A stretch of DNA of 64,000 nucleotides from Asparagopsis taxiformis (GCA_030407315.1 JALQPE010001688.1:459413-523412), one strand, 5' to 3'; positions 30,400-41,300 are shown, counted from the first letter of the stretch. Numbers and translations: made by a program. Notes: generated by a model not told the origin, from the letters alone.

Positions 30400-32343
30400 G
30401 TGTGGAACAACGTTAGTTCTAGATAGCTGGTACGAGCTACGGACACGCTGTCCTTACGAAACGAAACGAGCAGTCCACCCGCTGGTGTTTGACTGTATTG
30501 TTAGAACGGTAGAAGGTAGAGTGGTTAGCGAGTAGACACGAGCGTCACGACGCAACAATCCACGCGAGGATTACGTTAGCAAACGAGGTGGTACGTCACC
30601 GGAGGCGCTCTCAACCAAGCCCGGAGGCACTACACGCAATCAGCCTTACGTGCGGCGATGGGTAGGGAGTACGCAGCTCGACGGAGACGAAGCCTCGTTA
30701 GGCAGAACGTAAACGTAAAACGTAGAAGTCAGTCGTAGACTAGAGCCGTTGCCCGTTCGATGAATTGTCCCCTTTCCCTCCCGGCACGATGCCAATACCT
30801 ATATAGCCACGATGGCATCGCTTTACAGTGTAAACACCGCTCGTAACGTCCCCGAATGGGAAAGGACCTTGTGGGTCACACGTAGGGACCCGTTGGTCCG
30901 TTGGCCGTTGCCAGTACGTTCGTTGCACACATGTGCCGGTTGCGCGCGCGCATGCGCCAGCAATGTTCGTGCATTGCTGTCGCCGGTCGTGTCCGCCGAA
31001 ATTCGAATTCCGCGGAAAACGTAAATATTTGCAATTTCGGAATTGCCACGTATACTACACAGCCCCACCCCCACACGTGGACGTCCCGGCCACGCGAGGC
31101 CCGTCAGGACGCGCCTGAGACACGGGGCCGTGGCGCCTTTTCGGGTACAACTGCGGACGTGGCAGTTGTCCCGAAAAATCTCGTTTAAACGTACGCGGCC
31201 CGGTTGGCTGGTCGAATCGCCACGGCGCCGGAGCGCGCGCGTGCGCTCCGGCTCTTTCGTAATCATCGAGGCCCGCCCGTTGGCATCGTACGTCAATGCC
31301 TCGCTTAGGCGTTTCCCTGCAACGAATGCAGTGTCCAATTCCACCACGCGGGTGTGCTTCAATTCAGCGCGATACGTGCGCAGGCCGCGGCCTTTTCGTG
31401 AATCTGCCAGCGGGCATTACGACAACGGTCGTGTAGCAGGTAGAAAATCCGCTAGAGCGGCAAACCACCCGACAGGTGTCCCGAGCCTCGGTAGAGGAAG
31501 TGGTAGAGCAGATGAACCTTATAGGTACCCAGCGGGTAGTCTCGTAAGAGAGAAGGTGTCGTTACCCGGAGGGGGTTGTGCGACGAAGGGGTGCTCACGC
31601 GAGAGGCGTATGGATAGAGCGAGTGACGTAATCCGTCGAGCTGTTGGCTAACCCTAAGGTTTTCCCGGAGAGGGGTTGAACAATAGGTATGCGAACACTG
31701 TTCCAATGGGTCGTAATTCCACTTGAGTTTACGTTACTCTAGAAACCGTGCCTACTGGCTATTCCAGTGGCCGTTTTATACTAAGTCTACTGTAAGCTAG
31801 GGTTAGTGGTTAGGAATAAATATCCAGTTAGTGACCAATCAGAACCCAATTACTGGCGCTCGCCTACCCGCGAGGTCATTGCCAATAGGCTTACAATGTA
31901 ATGTATGGCTGATCAGCCTAAGTTAAAATTTGCCCCTTGTGGGGTCTTGGCCGGGGCCGATAGGCCCGGGTGGGGTTATTTGTCAGCCATAGCTGGTCCT
32001 AAGTATAGGAAACACGCCAGTTGGCTGGTGCCTTCTGATTGGCACATCCCGTAAGTGGGTACCCAATAGGGAAGCGACACGGCTCGATCAGCGAAGACCG
32101 CCAGGCGGTACGACAGGTCGTCCGAAGGTTATTTAAGCGGCGGCTTAACGTGATAGCGATCGTCGCTCACCCTTCCTCTCACCATCGTCATCCAGGCCGT
32201 TGCCTTTCGTTCTCCCTTATCTTTTTCCCCCGCTGGGTACTGCTACCTCCGTTCATTTCGTTCTCTTGTTTCGTCTAGCCCGCGTGGTTCTCGTCGTCGT
32301 GCTCGTTGCACTCGTCGTAATTATCGTGTACAGCGTAACCACG
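30400..32343. mobile_element. CpG-rich non-coding end of the retroelement cluster
   Basis: Composition switches at about 30.4 kb to CpG-rich DNA with many CGT steps and repeated CCCGTTGG motifs (for example near 30893, 31277), which persists to 42.7 kb. It contains a minus-strand TATATAGG box at about 30797-30804 and, on the plus strand, four CCAAT/ATTGG boxes between 31830 and 32070 plus a GTTATTTAAGC TATA-like box near 32130, placed well for the plus-strand ORF at 32344. A perfect-stem hairpin (CCGGAGCGC/GCGCTCCGG) lies at 31228-31251. This may be the 3' LTR region, but I could not find a matching second LTR. Confidence 0.45.
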
Positions 32344-34569
32344 ATGGTTACGACTCGTAGTACCGATGCTAACACTCCGCGGCCCGCCGGCTCTGCTGGA
32401 GGTGGAGCGAGGAACCCTTCGCAGGGCGCTCCCTCCCTCGTCGGAGCCAGTGCGCCGCCAGCGACGGAAGCGTCCGTCGCTCCCGCCCCATCCGTTAGGG
32501 CGGGAGAAGCCGTTGCTCCTCAGGCCGTCGCCTCTTCGTCTCGCCCGATGGCTCCGTCTCGCCTGGTGGCTTCCGTGACGCCTGCCGAGGCTGCTAGGGC
32601 CGATGCCCCACGTGATGATGACGCAACGGCGTCCGACTCGGGGAATTCGTCACCCATCATCCCGGATGCTGCGGCCCCATCGAGGGGCATAGCCGCGATG
32701 GCAGCGGCCGCTCGTTCGCGTCGTGCTGTGGCGGCGGCCCGCACGGGCGTGCCTCGTCGTGACGGTTCGCCTCGTTCTCCTCGTCAGGATCCCTCGACGG
32801 TGGGTGGTGACCCCGTTGGGACAGTCGGCACCGCCTCACGTGGCGGTGTGGCGCTCAACGTAGGCGTCCTGACCCACGCGTGGGCTGCGTTGCCCCGCGT
32901 GGGCATTACGGATGACGATCTCGCCACGTTGGCAAAGGATCGTCTGGACGCCCGCGCGGTTGACTACATGCGTTCCGCCGAGGATACGTGGGGGCGGGCA
33001 GCCGGGCGTCGTTTCGCCAACGGGCCACCGGGATCGGAACGTTACCAGATCCCGGCGTCGATACGTTGCGACCGCTCGTGGTTGCGTGACGTCAACGACG
33101 CGATCTACGTTGACCGCATGGACGCGTTCCTGTGGAAGGGAACGCCCGAGGAACCACCGTTCATCACGGTCGCGTCCGTGTTCGTGTGTCCGCGGACACT
33201 TTCCGAAAGGCAACGTGCCGAATGGAAGACTGCTCTTTCGTTGAGCGTCATCTCCAAGAGCGTAGTGTCGTACGACGACCATTTCGCGCTCCGTCACGTG
33301 AACGCGGACGATTACCGCGTGTCGCACGCGTCGGCTCCGTGGGTCGTCCCGAGCGAACACTACTTCCCGCCGTTGCCGGAAGTAGTGGAGGAGTTCCCGT
33401 ATCCTCGTGGATCGTCCACATTGCTACCACGCGTGGTGCATTATTTTACCGATGCTGTGAAGGACGCGCCTGCCCTCGTGAAGGAACGTTTCCTCATGGC
33501 CGTGGATATCGAACACGCAGCGATGCTCGCGTGCTCGCTGTTCGTGGAACGTCGTGTGTTCGGGCGCGCGTGCCTACTGCCGGAGTCCACGTTGGACTTC
33601 CTGGCCGACTACGAGATGCTTCGTGCAATCCCGGTGGACGGTTCCGACACGTTTGTCTCCGTTACCAGCGCGTTGGCGGAGGCTCGCGGCGCCCTTGCGT
33701 TGGGGCCGGAGTATCGCGTTGTACGCCCGGATTACGCGACCGGGGACAACCAAGAGTTCGTCCAGGTACGAAGTGATGGGGCTTACGTGCCGCGGGTCGC
33801 TTCCCGTTCCGAACGCCGTCGTGACAATCGTACCGGTTATTTCGGCGGCCTCGGGGGCAACGAGCGCCCCCGAGGGACGCGTTCTGGCCGTCGTGGCCAT
33901 CAAAACGAAGCGCCGCGTGCGCCGGATCCTCGAGAGATCGTGCCACGCGAGGCTACGGGAGGGGGCAACGTTGCCCGCGTCGGTCGTCCGGATGTGGCCA
34001 CGCCGGCCGAGCGCGCGCCACGGTTCGTGAGCCTGGACGACCGCGTCTCCGATGAGGATGCCCGTCGGCTTCTCGGTACGTCGATGGCCGCTCCGCCTCG
34101 TGCGGACGGCTGGGTTATTCGTTCCCTCATTACGTCCGTGGCTCGCGCAGCCGAAGAGTTCAGAGCCCAGACGTTGGACCTGACTGCCCGCTTGGCAACG
34201 GAGCGCGCGATTTCGGAACGTCTCGCCGCGGCGACTCGTGGTTACGCACCGCCCGTTGGTGGTCGTAACGATCCTTACGCATTTGCGAGTGGCGGCGGCT
34301 TCGGCGACCCCGTCGGGTATGGTCACGCAGCGGCGTACCTGCCGCGCGACCCCGCTTCGGCGCGCCCTTCGGATACGCGCAGTCACGGGACTGCGGACCC
34401 TTACGCCAGGGACCCCGCGTCGCGTCGCGAGCGAGCCCCCGTGGTCACGCAGACCGTCGATCCGCACGCGCCGGGCTCCGTTCAGCCCAGTCGCAGCCGC
34501 AGCCACGATAGCCGCGGCGAAGGCCCTGGTCCGTATGACCCTGCGGGCAAGCGTTCTCGTCGCTACTAG
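32344..34569 (+). CDS. Convergent accessory ORF of the gypsy-type element
   Basis: 741 residues from the first ATG. Residues 1-160 are Ala/Pro/Ser/Arg-rich; about 165-400 look folded (ALPRVGITDDDLATLAKDRL, YMRSAEDTWGRAAGRRFANG, RTLSERQRAEWKTALSLSVI); the C-terminal third is Arg/Gly/Ser-rich with a coiled-coil-like stretch (VARAAEEFRAQTLDLTARLATERA) and ends GKRSRRY. No zinc knuckle, protease, RT or integrase motif. It shares the CpG-rich composition of the minus-strand gag/pol, and faces the integrase end. Plant Ty3/gypsy elements often carry an antisense ORF between pol and the 3' LTR; this could be such an ORF, or the capsid gene of a different element. Basic tails suggest nucleic-acid binding. 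Function unknown. Confidence 0.65.
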   Translation: MVTTRSTDANTPRPAGSAGGGARNPSQGAPSLVGASAPPATEASVAPAPSVRAGEAVAPQAVASSSRPMAPSRLVASVTPAEAARADAPRDDDATASDSGNSSPIIPDAAAPSRGIAAMAAAARSRRAVAAARTGVPRRDGSPRSPRQDPSTVGGDPVGTVGTASRGGVALNVGVLTHAWAALPRVGITDDDLATLAKDRLDARAVDYMRSAEDTWGRAAGRRFANGPPGSERYQIPASIRCDRSWLRDVNDAIYVDRMDAFLWKGTPEEPPFITVASVFVCPRTLSERQRAEWKTALSLSVISKSVVSYDDHFALRHVNADDYRVSHASAPWVVPSEHYFPPLPEVVEEFPYPRGSSTLLPRVVHYFTDAVKDAPALVKERFLMAVDIEHAAMLACSLFVERRVFGRACLLPESTLDFLADYEMLRAIPVDGSDTFVSVTSALAEARGALALGPEYRVVRPDYATGDNQEFVQVRSDGAYVPRVASRSERRRDNRTGYFGGLGGNERPRGTRSGRRGHQNEAPRAPDPREIVPREATGGGNVARVGRPDVATPAERAPRFVSLDDRVSDEDARRLLGTSMAAPPRADGWVIRSLITSVARAAEEFRAQTLDLTARLATERAISERLAAATRGYAPPVGGRNDPYAFASGGGFGDPVGYGHAAAYLPRDPASARPSDTRSHGTADPYARDPASRRERAPVVTQTVDPHAPGSVQPSRSRSHDSRGEGPGPYDPAGKRSRRY

Positions 34570-34706
34570 GTCGTTCCTAGGTTAGTTCGTAGGCCACGTA
34601 GGCTTCTAGCATCGTGTTGCTTTCGTAAACTTTCGTCTTGTTTCTTTGCGTAATCGCATGGCTCCGTTGAGCTTCGTAATTCGTGTTTAGCAGGTCGTCT
34701 GCAGCG

Positions 34707-34747
34707 GGGGAGGGGTAAGCGTTAAGCCCCTCCCCACAATTTTTTTT
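34707..34747 (+). terminator. GC-rich hairpin followed by eight T residues
   Basis: GGGGAGGGG and CCCCTCCCC form a 9-bp stem around an 11-nt loop; after ACAA comes an uninterrupted T run at 34740-34747. It lies 140 bp past the stop of the accessory ORF. It looks like an intrinsic terminator, which is not how RNA polymerase II normally stops; a Pol III stop or RNA-stability hairpin are other readings. Confidence 0.4.
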
Positions 34748-34919
34748 GTTGTGGCGTCTACCCCGTTGGGCGTCGTAGAGCTTTCGTAGCTAGTCTTCCG
34801 CGTTCGCAGCGGCGTGTGCCCGTTGGCAGGTTCGTACAAATCGTAACTATTCGGCTAAGCGGCGGCGCGTAGCGGCGGCTTTTCACAGCGAGTGGTACGT
34901 TAGCCTCGATCGTTTAGCC

Positions 34920-35530
34920 CGTTGGCGTGCGTATCATTTAGTAACTAACTCGGAAATCGTTTCCGCCGTCGCTTCTCGTTCGAATGACCCCGTCGGGTGT
35001 CGAATTACGTTGAGCATTCGAGCTCTTTAGCGCGTAGCACGTCGGTGCTAATTTTAATTTGCTCCGATGAGCTAGGTGAAAATTTCATCGAACGTCAGAC
35101 CGACTCGCACGTGAGTCGGTTTGACGTTCTACGCCGTGGCGTGTACGCAGCAATTCGTCGCAGTACGTTGCGGTTCCGTTGATGACGTGGTTGCCGGCGG
35201 GCTTGGCATTTCGTATAGCCATTGACGTCATTAGCGCCGTCGCGCTTCACGTTCCCGCGGCTTCACGTTGGCCAGTGGCGTTATCATTTTGTAACTAACT
35301 CGGAAATCGTTTCCGCCGTCGCGCCCTGTGCGATTAACCCCGTCGGGTACCGCATATCGTTGAGCGTTCGAGCTCTTTCGCGCGTAGCACGTCGGTGCCA
35401 CTTTTAATTTTTGCTCCGATGAGCTGGACGGAGAATTCGTTAAACGTCAGGCCGACTCGCGCGTGAGTTGGCTTGACCTTTCACGCCGTTGCGTACTCGT
35501 ATTTCGTTTCGCAGGGTCGACCCGTTGGCG
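34920..35530. repeat. Two tandem copies of a ~350-bp CpG-rich unit
   Basis: The string GTAACTAACTCGGAAATCGT occurs at 34941 and 35291. Downstream of each copy come the same blocks in the same order: TTTCCGCCGTCGC, CCCCGTCGGGT, GCGCGTAGCACGTCGGTGC, GCTCCGATGAGCT and a CCGACTC...GAGT(C/T)GG hairpin. The copies differ at many scattered positions, so the duplication is not recent. They lie between the accessory ORF and the integrase gene, possibly in the element's untranslated or LTR region. Confidence 0.8.
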
Positions 35531-36681
35531 TACGTCGTTATCGTTGGCGACGCCCGCGTACGCGCTCGTATCCTGGCCAACGTGGCCGGTGGCGCGTGTG
35601 CCTTCGAGTTCGAACGGAGCCTAAGCTTCGTTAGCTTACTTCGTTCGCGACGCGGACGTGCGCGATTTAATCTACGTGACCGTACGTGGTCGACCCCTTT
35701 TGGGTTCGCTCGCGTCGTTTCGCATAGCCGGCGGGCTTTTCGTTTTTCGCGCGTCGATCGTTGCGCCCGCGTGGCAGGACACCGTTGTGTCGTTTCGTGG
35801 TTGCCGTACGTGGCTACCGTGTTCGGCGTCGTGCCTTGATGTGGCGATAACGGTTTGCCGTCGCGTCGCATTCGAGACGTTAGCGTCTTCGTTCGCCGTC
35901 CGTCGCTGCGGCCTCGTTGGCTCATTCGTTTCGCACGTTCTTCGCGCGCGCTTCGTGCGCCGAGACCCGTTGGTCTCGTTCGTCAGCTAGCGTATAGCTT
36001 CGTTCCGCTTCGTGCGTGAAGTTTCGTAATGAGGCCGTTGCCATCTTCGTCGGGGACGCGTCCGCCCTACGTGGTTTTTCCGCCTTCCGGCGTTACGTTG
36101 CCGTTAGCTCGCGAGCTTGGCGTTGACCTCGTTGGTCGATGCGACTCGTTGTCAGCGGTTGTCCACGGGGACGTACGATGGCTCACACGTCATGCCAAAA
36201 TTACGAAATTTTCGGGGCACGCGTGCCCCGAGATTTGGCCAGGTTAGCGCACTGTAATCGGCCCGATTTTTCGTACCGTGCGTCCATGGCCCGTTGGCCC
36301 TAAAATAATTTTCGCGCGAAAAATCTGACGTGATGTCCGTCCGTGGCCCATGATGTCGTCATCGTCGCCTGTGGGACGGACAACACTGTCGAGCCAGTCG
36401 TGGCTCTTCACATCGTGTGAATCGTCCGCGCGTGCACTCGTCGTCCAATCTTTCGTTGGCGCTCGTGCCTCCACCAACGTATGGTGTCGAAAAAGAAAAG
36501 AGCGACGGCTCTAGCACGCATCGCGCCCCCCCCAACGCAAGGGTGGACGTCCCGGCCACTCGTTGTGCCTTCGCTTCTCGTTCGTGCGGCTCGTCGCCTT
36601 CGTTTGTTGCATCGTGCAACGTCGCGCACGCGTGCGCTTAACCCGACGCTCGTGTGCGTTTTCGGGGGCCGTCGTGGCCTT
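35531..36681. other. CpG-rich non-coding stretch
   Basis: No supported gene; overlapping ORFs on both strands arise because stop codons are rare in this GC-rich DNA. A perfect 18-bp palindrome CGGGGCACGCGTGCCCCG lies at 36213-36230. TGGACGTCCCGGCCAC near 36543 is identical to a string near 31078, hinting that both belong to one element family. Confidence 0.5.
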
Positions 36682-38082
36682 TCACGTTGTTGCTCGTCGC
36701 ACGCGTGCGAAGTATCGAGAGACGCTCTCTTCAGATACGTTCCGGCGGGGCTCCCACGTAGGGTTACGATACCCGACCCACTTCACGAGGAAGTCTAGGG
36801 TGCCGTCATCGTTTACGCGATGGTTGAGTAGGTCGTCTACTACGTACGCCGGACCGTCGCGGTTCTTGTCGAGATCTGCCTCGGTGGCATCGTATGGCTC
36901 CGGCGGGGGCGCGTTCGCCGGCGTTGGCGCGTACGCAACGCGGTCCGAGTTGACACGTTCAACTACGTCTCCTCGTTGGATGACGAACGTACGTACGTCG
37001 TTACGTAGTACGCGGAACGGTCCCAACGCGTGGTTGCCGAGCTTCGTGCCCTTCGTGGTCCCGCCCGTCGGGTCGATGAATACGTATTCTCCCGCGCGGA
37101 TGTTTCGATTCGAGACACGGACTCGTTTGTCGAAATTTCGTTTATAACGTGCCTGCGCGGCCTTCAGCGTTCGATACGCGTTATCCATCGTTGTGGCGAG
37201 CTCACGAACGTAAGTGGCTCGCCCTCCCCCGTCGGGTAGTTCGCGGTTCGTTACCGACGCGTGTAGCGCCAACGGTAGCGGTGGATTCGTGAGAATCAAG
37301 TCGAAGGGCGTCGTGCCCGTGCTCGAATGCACATGCGTGTTGTACGCAAACGTTAACGCCGATGCGTATCGATCCCAGTCGTTCTGGTTTTCGTTCACGT
37401 AATTGCGCAGCATCGCCAGGATCGTCCTGTTGTAGCGCTCCACCTGCCCGTTCGTTTGGGGGTGGTACGTCGACGTAAAGACGTTCGTTACGCCAATCTC
37501 GTTGCAAACGCGCTGGAAGAACTTAGCAGCGAACTGCTTTCCGTTGTCGCTTATGAGCGTCCGTGGGGGTCCATACGAGAAGACCCACGCGTTGACGAAC
37601 GCACTCGCCACGTTGGCGGAATCGATATTACGTAGAGGTACGACTCTAGTCAGCTTCGTGAAGCGGTCCGTTATAACGAGAATAAATCGGTTGCCACGCG
37701 TGGTCTTCGTAAGCGGACCTAGTATGTCGATACATAGGTCTCGCAACGGCTCCGTAGCCGGAAATAAACGTAACGGGTTCGTCCGTTTGCGAAGCTTCAC
37801 GCGGTTCTTCGCACATCCAACGCAGTTTCGTACCGTTGCGTAGATGTCGGCGGCCATCACGGGCCAGTAGTACGTCCTCCGTAGGGTGTAGTACATACGC
37901 GTTTGTCCGGGGTGTCCAGCGAGGACGTGGTGGTGCGTTAACTCCAGCAGCCGCGGCCGCAACGAAGCCGGCACAACGATTTGTGTACGTTCCTCGTCGT
38001 GAGGGTTCCGGCGTCGGAGTAAGCCATCGTGGCCTTCGAAGAATGCAGCGTCCTGCGTGTCGGACTGTCGTGTCAGTATCCC
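36682..38082 (-). CDS. Integrase with chromodomain (pol, 3' part)
   Basis: Continues the pol frame after the 38081-38339 insertion (the frame enters at ILTRQSDTQDAAFFEGHDG). Seen in order: an HHCC zinc-binding N-terminal domain (HHHVLAGHPGQTRMYYTLR ... NCVGCAKNR), the catalytic core with Asp in CIDILGPL, Asp in LISDNGKQF and Glu in NGQVERYNR (DDE triad), a C-terminal GPFRVLRNDV-type domain, and at the end a chromodomain (VDDLLNHRVNDDGTLDFLVKW, then NPTWEPRRNV). Chromodomain integrases direct insertion toward particular chromatin. All catalytic residues are present. It has no own ATG; it is expressed as part of Gag-Pol. Confidence 0.93.
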   Translation of the reverse strand, partial: GILTRQSDTQDAAFFEGHDGLLRRRNPHDEERTQIVVPASLRPRLLELTHHHVLAGHPGQTRMYYTLRRTYYWPVMAADIYATVRNCVGCAKNRVKLRKRTNPLRLFPATEPLRDLCIDILGPLTKTTRGNRFILVITDRFTKLTRVVPLRNIDSANVASAFVNAWVFSYGPPRTLISDNGKQFAAKFFQRVCNEIGVTNVFTSTYHPQTNGQVERYNRTILAMLRNYVNENQNDWDRYASALTFAYNTHVHSSTGTTPFDLILTNPPLPLALHASVTNRELPDGGGRATYVRELATTMDNAYRTLKAAQARYKRNFDKRVRVSNRNIRAGEYVFIDPTGGTTKGTKLGNHALGPFRVLRNDVRTFVIQRGDVVERVNSDRVAYAPTPANAPPPEPYDATEADLDKNRDGPAYVVDDLLNHRVNDDGTLDFLVKWVGYRNPTWEPRRNVSEESVSRYFARVRRATT

Positions 38083-38342
38083 CTATAAGAAAAGGAAAAT
38101 GTACCCCTGATATGCTTTAGATGAACCAATGATGTACGTGATATCTCTACTGTACGCAAGAGATACTTCGCTGATGTCCCAGAGATGAGCGTATGGACAT
38201 CTCCCGTCCATCATTGGTGTATCGCTATGCGGCCATCAGCTGAAGAGCAAATGTTCCTTATCCGTACATCAGAGGAACACCATGCATGTCATCGGTTCAT
38301 CATGCGGCCATCTTTGGTACATCTTTAAGGCTTACTGGGATC
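38078..38342. mobile_element. 259-bp TIR insertion in pol with 3-bp ATC duplication; also a candidate intron
   Basis: The segment 38081-38339 begins CCCTATAAG and ends CTTACTGGG; its two ends share the pattern CCCnnTAAG followed by an ATGTACC block within about 25 bp (imperfect terminal inverted repeats), and ATC flanks both sides (38078-38080, 38340-38342). Removing it with one ATC leaves pol reading AFCQTILTRQSD in frame. On the minus strand the same segment has CCA|GTAAGC at 38335 and TTTTCCTTTTCTTATAG|GGG ending at 38083; splicing this 253-nt stretch also keeps frame, adding Pro-Gly. No ORF inside. Confidence 0.75.
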
Positions 38343-41300
38343 GTTTGACAGAACGCGTCCTCGCGTTGAGCTTCGATAAGCTCGTCCCTCGTAATGGGAA
38401 GCTGAACGTCAGCTGGTGGCACGCGTGCCGAATCGTCTTCAGCAGCGCGCTGTTCGTCGAGGAAATCCGGTTCCTCGTCAAGAACGTCATCGAGCGACGC
38501 GTCGCGGTTGAACTCGAGTCCCTCGTTGCCAGCCGTCGCGGCTGGTGCTCGTTCGTCACGAGTCTCGTTCGACGGGTCGTCGTGACCCCTGGCATTCGGT
38601 GCCTCTTTACGTACGGACGTCGTTCGTCCTTGCCCTTTTCGTGTGGGTTGTCGCCGACTGCGAGTCGTCACGAGGACTGCGTCCCCGTACGATGGTACGT
38701 CATCGTCAACGGGTCGACCGTCGTCATACGTAGATATCACGCGTGATAAAGCGTCAGGTACCTGGTGCACGCGCCCAGGCCTGTACGTAACTTCGAAATC
38801 GAATTCGGCAACGCGTAGCCTCCATCGTAGTAGTCGTCCGGACGCGTCCGTAAGCGTCATTAGCCAACGCAAGGCTTCGTGGTCCGTACGTACGGTGAAC
38901 CGCTGACCCTCTACATAGGGTCGGAGCGACGTTATCGCCCAGACGACGGAGTAGCACTCGCGCTCGGTCGCTGAGTAACCGCGTTCGGTTTCGTTAAGGG
39001 TCTTCGACCAGTACCCAATCGGCACCCATTCGTTGGGCTTATCTTCGTTTTGCTGCTGGAGCAACGTAGCTCCCAGCTGATACGCTGACGCGTCGGTATC
39101 GATCATGAACGGACGTCCCGCCTTCGGAAGGTGCAATACTGGTGGCGACACCAGTATTGTCTTCAACGTTTCGAACGCATTCGTTTCCGCGTCCGTTGGG
39201 TTCGTCCAATCGGGGGAAGCGTCCTTCTTCAACATCGTGTTGAGTGGCCGAGCGATCTCGGCATACGCCTTTACGAAACGGCGGTAAACGTTGGCCGCGC
39301 CCAAAAACGATCGACATTGCGTCTTGTCTCGCGGGAACGCAGCCGTACGAAAGGCTTCCTTGTTCCGTGCTGCGACGTGCAGCTTCCCTGGGGTAATCAC
39401 GTGCCCCAGGTAGTCAACTCGTGGTTGAAAGAACGAGCACTTCGTGAGCTTTAACGTTACTCCCGCTGCGCGTAGCAGGGAAAGCACCTGGTCAACGTGA
39501 CCCAGGTGAGACTCGAGGTCTTTCGAAAAGACGATTACGTCGTCTAAGTAAACAAGGCACGATTGCCAACGTACTCCGGAGAGGATGATGTCCAACGTCC
39601 GCTGAAACGTAGCGGGGGCATTTCGTAGCCCGAATGGCATTCGCACGTAGCGATACGTTCCCATGAAAGACGTAAACGTTGTCTTATCACGGTCCTCGGC
39701 GGAGACGGGCACTTGCCAGTAACCGGCGTTACAATCGAGTGTCGTGAAGATGGCGGCGTCGCCAAGCGAATCGAGGCAATCTTCCATACGAGGAAGCGGG
39801 TACGAATCAGCGATCGTTTTCGCGTTCAAACGCCTGTAGTCGACACAGAAACGTAAGGATCCGTCCTTCTTCGGCACCAACACGATTGGTGACGCCCATT
39901 CGCTGGACGCGGGTTCGATAACCCCTTCGTTGAGCATCTTCGTGATCTGCTCCTCGGCTATCGAACGTAAAGCCGGACCCTGACGATAGGGCATTGAACG
40001 TATGGGCCGCGTGCCCGGTTCGAGTTCGATTCGATGCTCCGTAGCATTGATTTCGCCGAGGCGTCCGCTCGTCCACATTGACGAATGTGTAGCTAGCATC
40101 TCGTTGATGCGCTTTCGTAAATCCTCGTCGTCGAGGTGCGACAAATCGATTGTCGACTGCCAATCCGTGGCGGGGTCGTTCCCCTTTTCGTTGACCAACG
40201 GGTCTGGCGTTTCGTCGCCCAACCCGTTCGTGCTCGTCCGCGTCGTCGCGTCAACTAGCGGTAGGTTCAAAACCTTCGCGAGGGCTTCGCCGCCCTCACG
40301 CCTGAGTGGGACGATTCCCAACGGGGAGCGTACCGCGTACGCAATCGTCGCGCCTTTCGGCAGCTCGCGGTCCTTCTTCGTGAAGTTAGATACGATAATA
40401 GAGAACGTCTCTCTGGGTCCTACGTCGACCACTCCGTTGGCTATACGAAGCCCATGCCGGAATTGCACCGACGCTTTCGGTTCGAGGAACACGAGTCCGG
40501 TCGCCTCCGTCGTCACGTTGACGGTCCGTTGCGACATCGCCGGTACACGCGTGTACTTCGTCAGGCGAACCGAAAACGTTCGGCTTGGCCGATTCGAGGC
40601 CGCGTTACGCTCGCGGCGCTTCGGGTGTTCCACGTTTGGATTCGTTTCCCCTTCCTCCTCGTACGGAGTTTTCGAATCACCCTCCGCGATAATGGGTATC
40701 GTATCCCCTCGATGGAGTTCGATCGTTTGCGCTCGACAGCGTATGGCATCGACATGCCTCGACATGAGCGACGTGCCCATTATAACGGGGACAGCCAGCG
40801 TGTTGGCTACGAAGAACTTAACGCGGAACAGCGAGTTCCCAAGCCTGACACGAAGCAGGATGGCGCCTTCGATGGGCAAACGTCGCCCGTTGGCGTCTCC
40901 GAGCTTCGGTAGCTCTTCGTCACGTAGACAGCGGTCGACCCAGTCGTAGGGTAGTAAACTTGTTCGTATCAAGTTGTAGCCGCTGCACGTATCCATCGCG
41001 ATGGTAATCGCCCTCATCACGTTGAGGTCTAGTCCGATCGTTCCGGATACGATATAATGCTTCGACGCAAGTAGGCACGTATGCCCGTCGAGGACCAACG
41101 GTTCGGTCCTGACCGGCGCGCGGTCTACGTCTTCGCTAGCGATTCGTCGCTTCACCGCATGAGCCCGTATGGCTTCTTTTGCGTCGACACGCTTCGTATA
41201 AGCCGCGTGCTTGGCTTTCTCGCGCTCGGAAGCGTCGTGCTTCCGGGTAGCGCGTCTCGCTCGTCTGCGAGGCTTCCTCTTCGTGTGAGGTTCGTTTGTC

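Noticed and set aside
33574..34506. 310-codon minus-strand ORF inside the accessory ORF
   Set aside because: GC-rich DNA makes stops rare on both strands; Arg-rich, no start context; antisense shadow.
35440..36000. Overlapping Arg-rich ORFs on both strands
   Set aside because: Same stop-poor, CpG-rich cause; both overlap the tandem repeat and show no domain.
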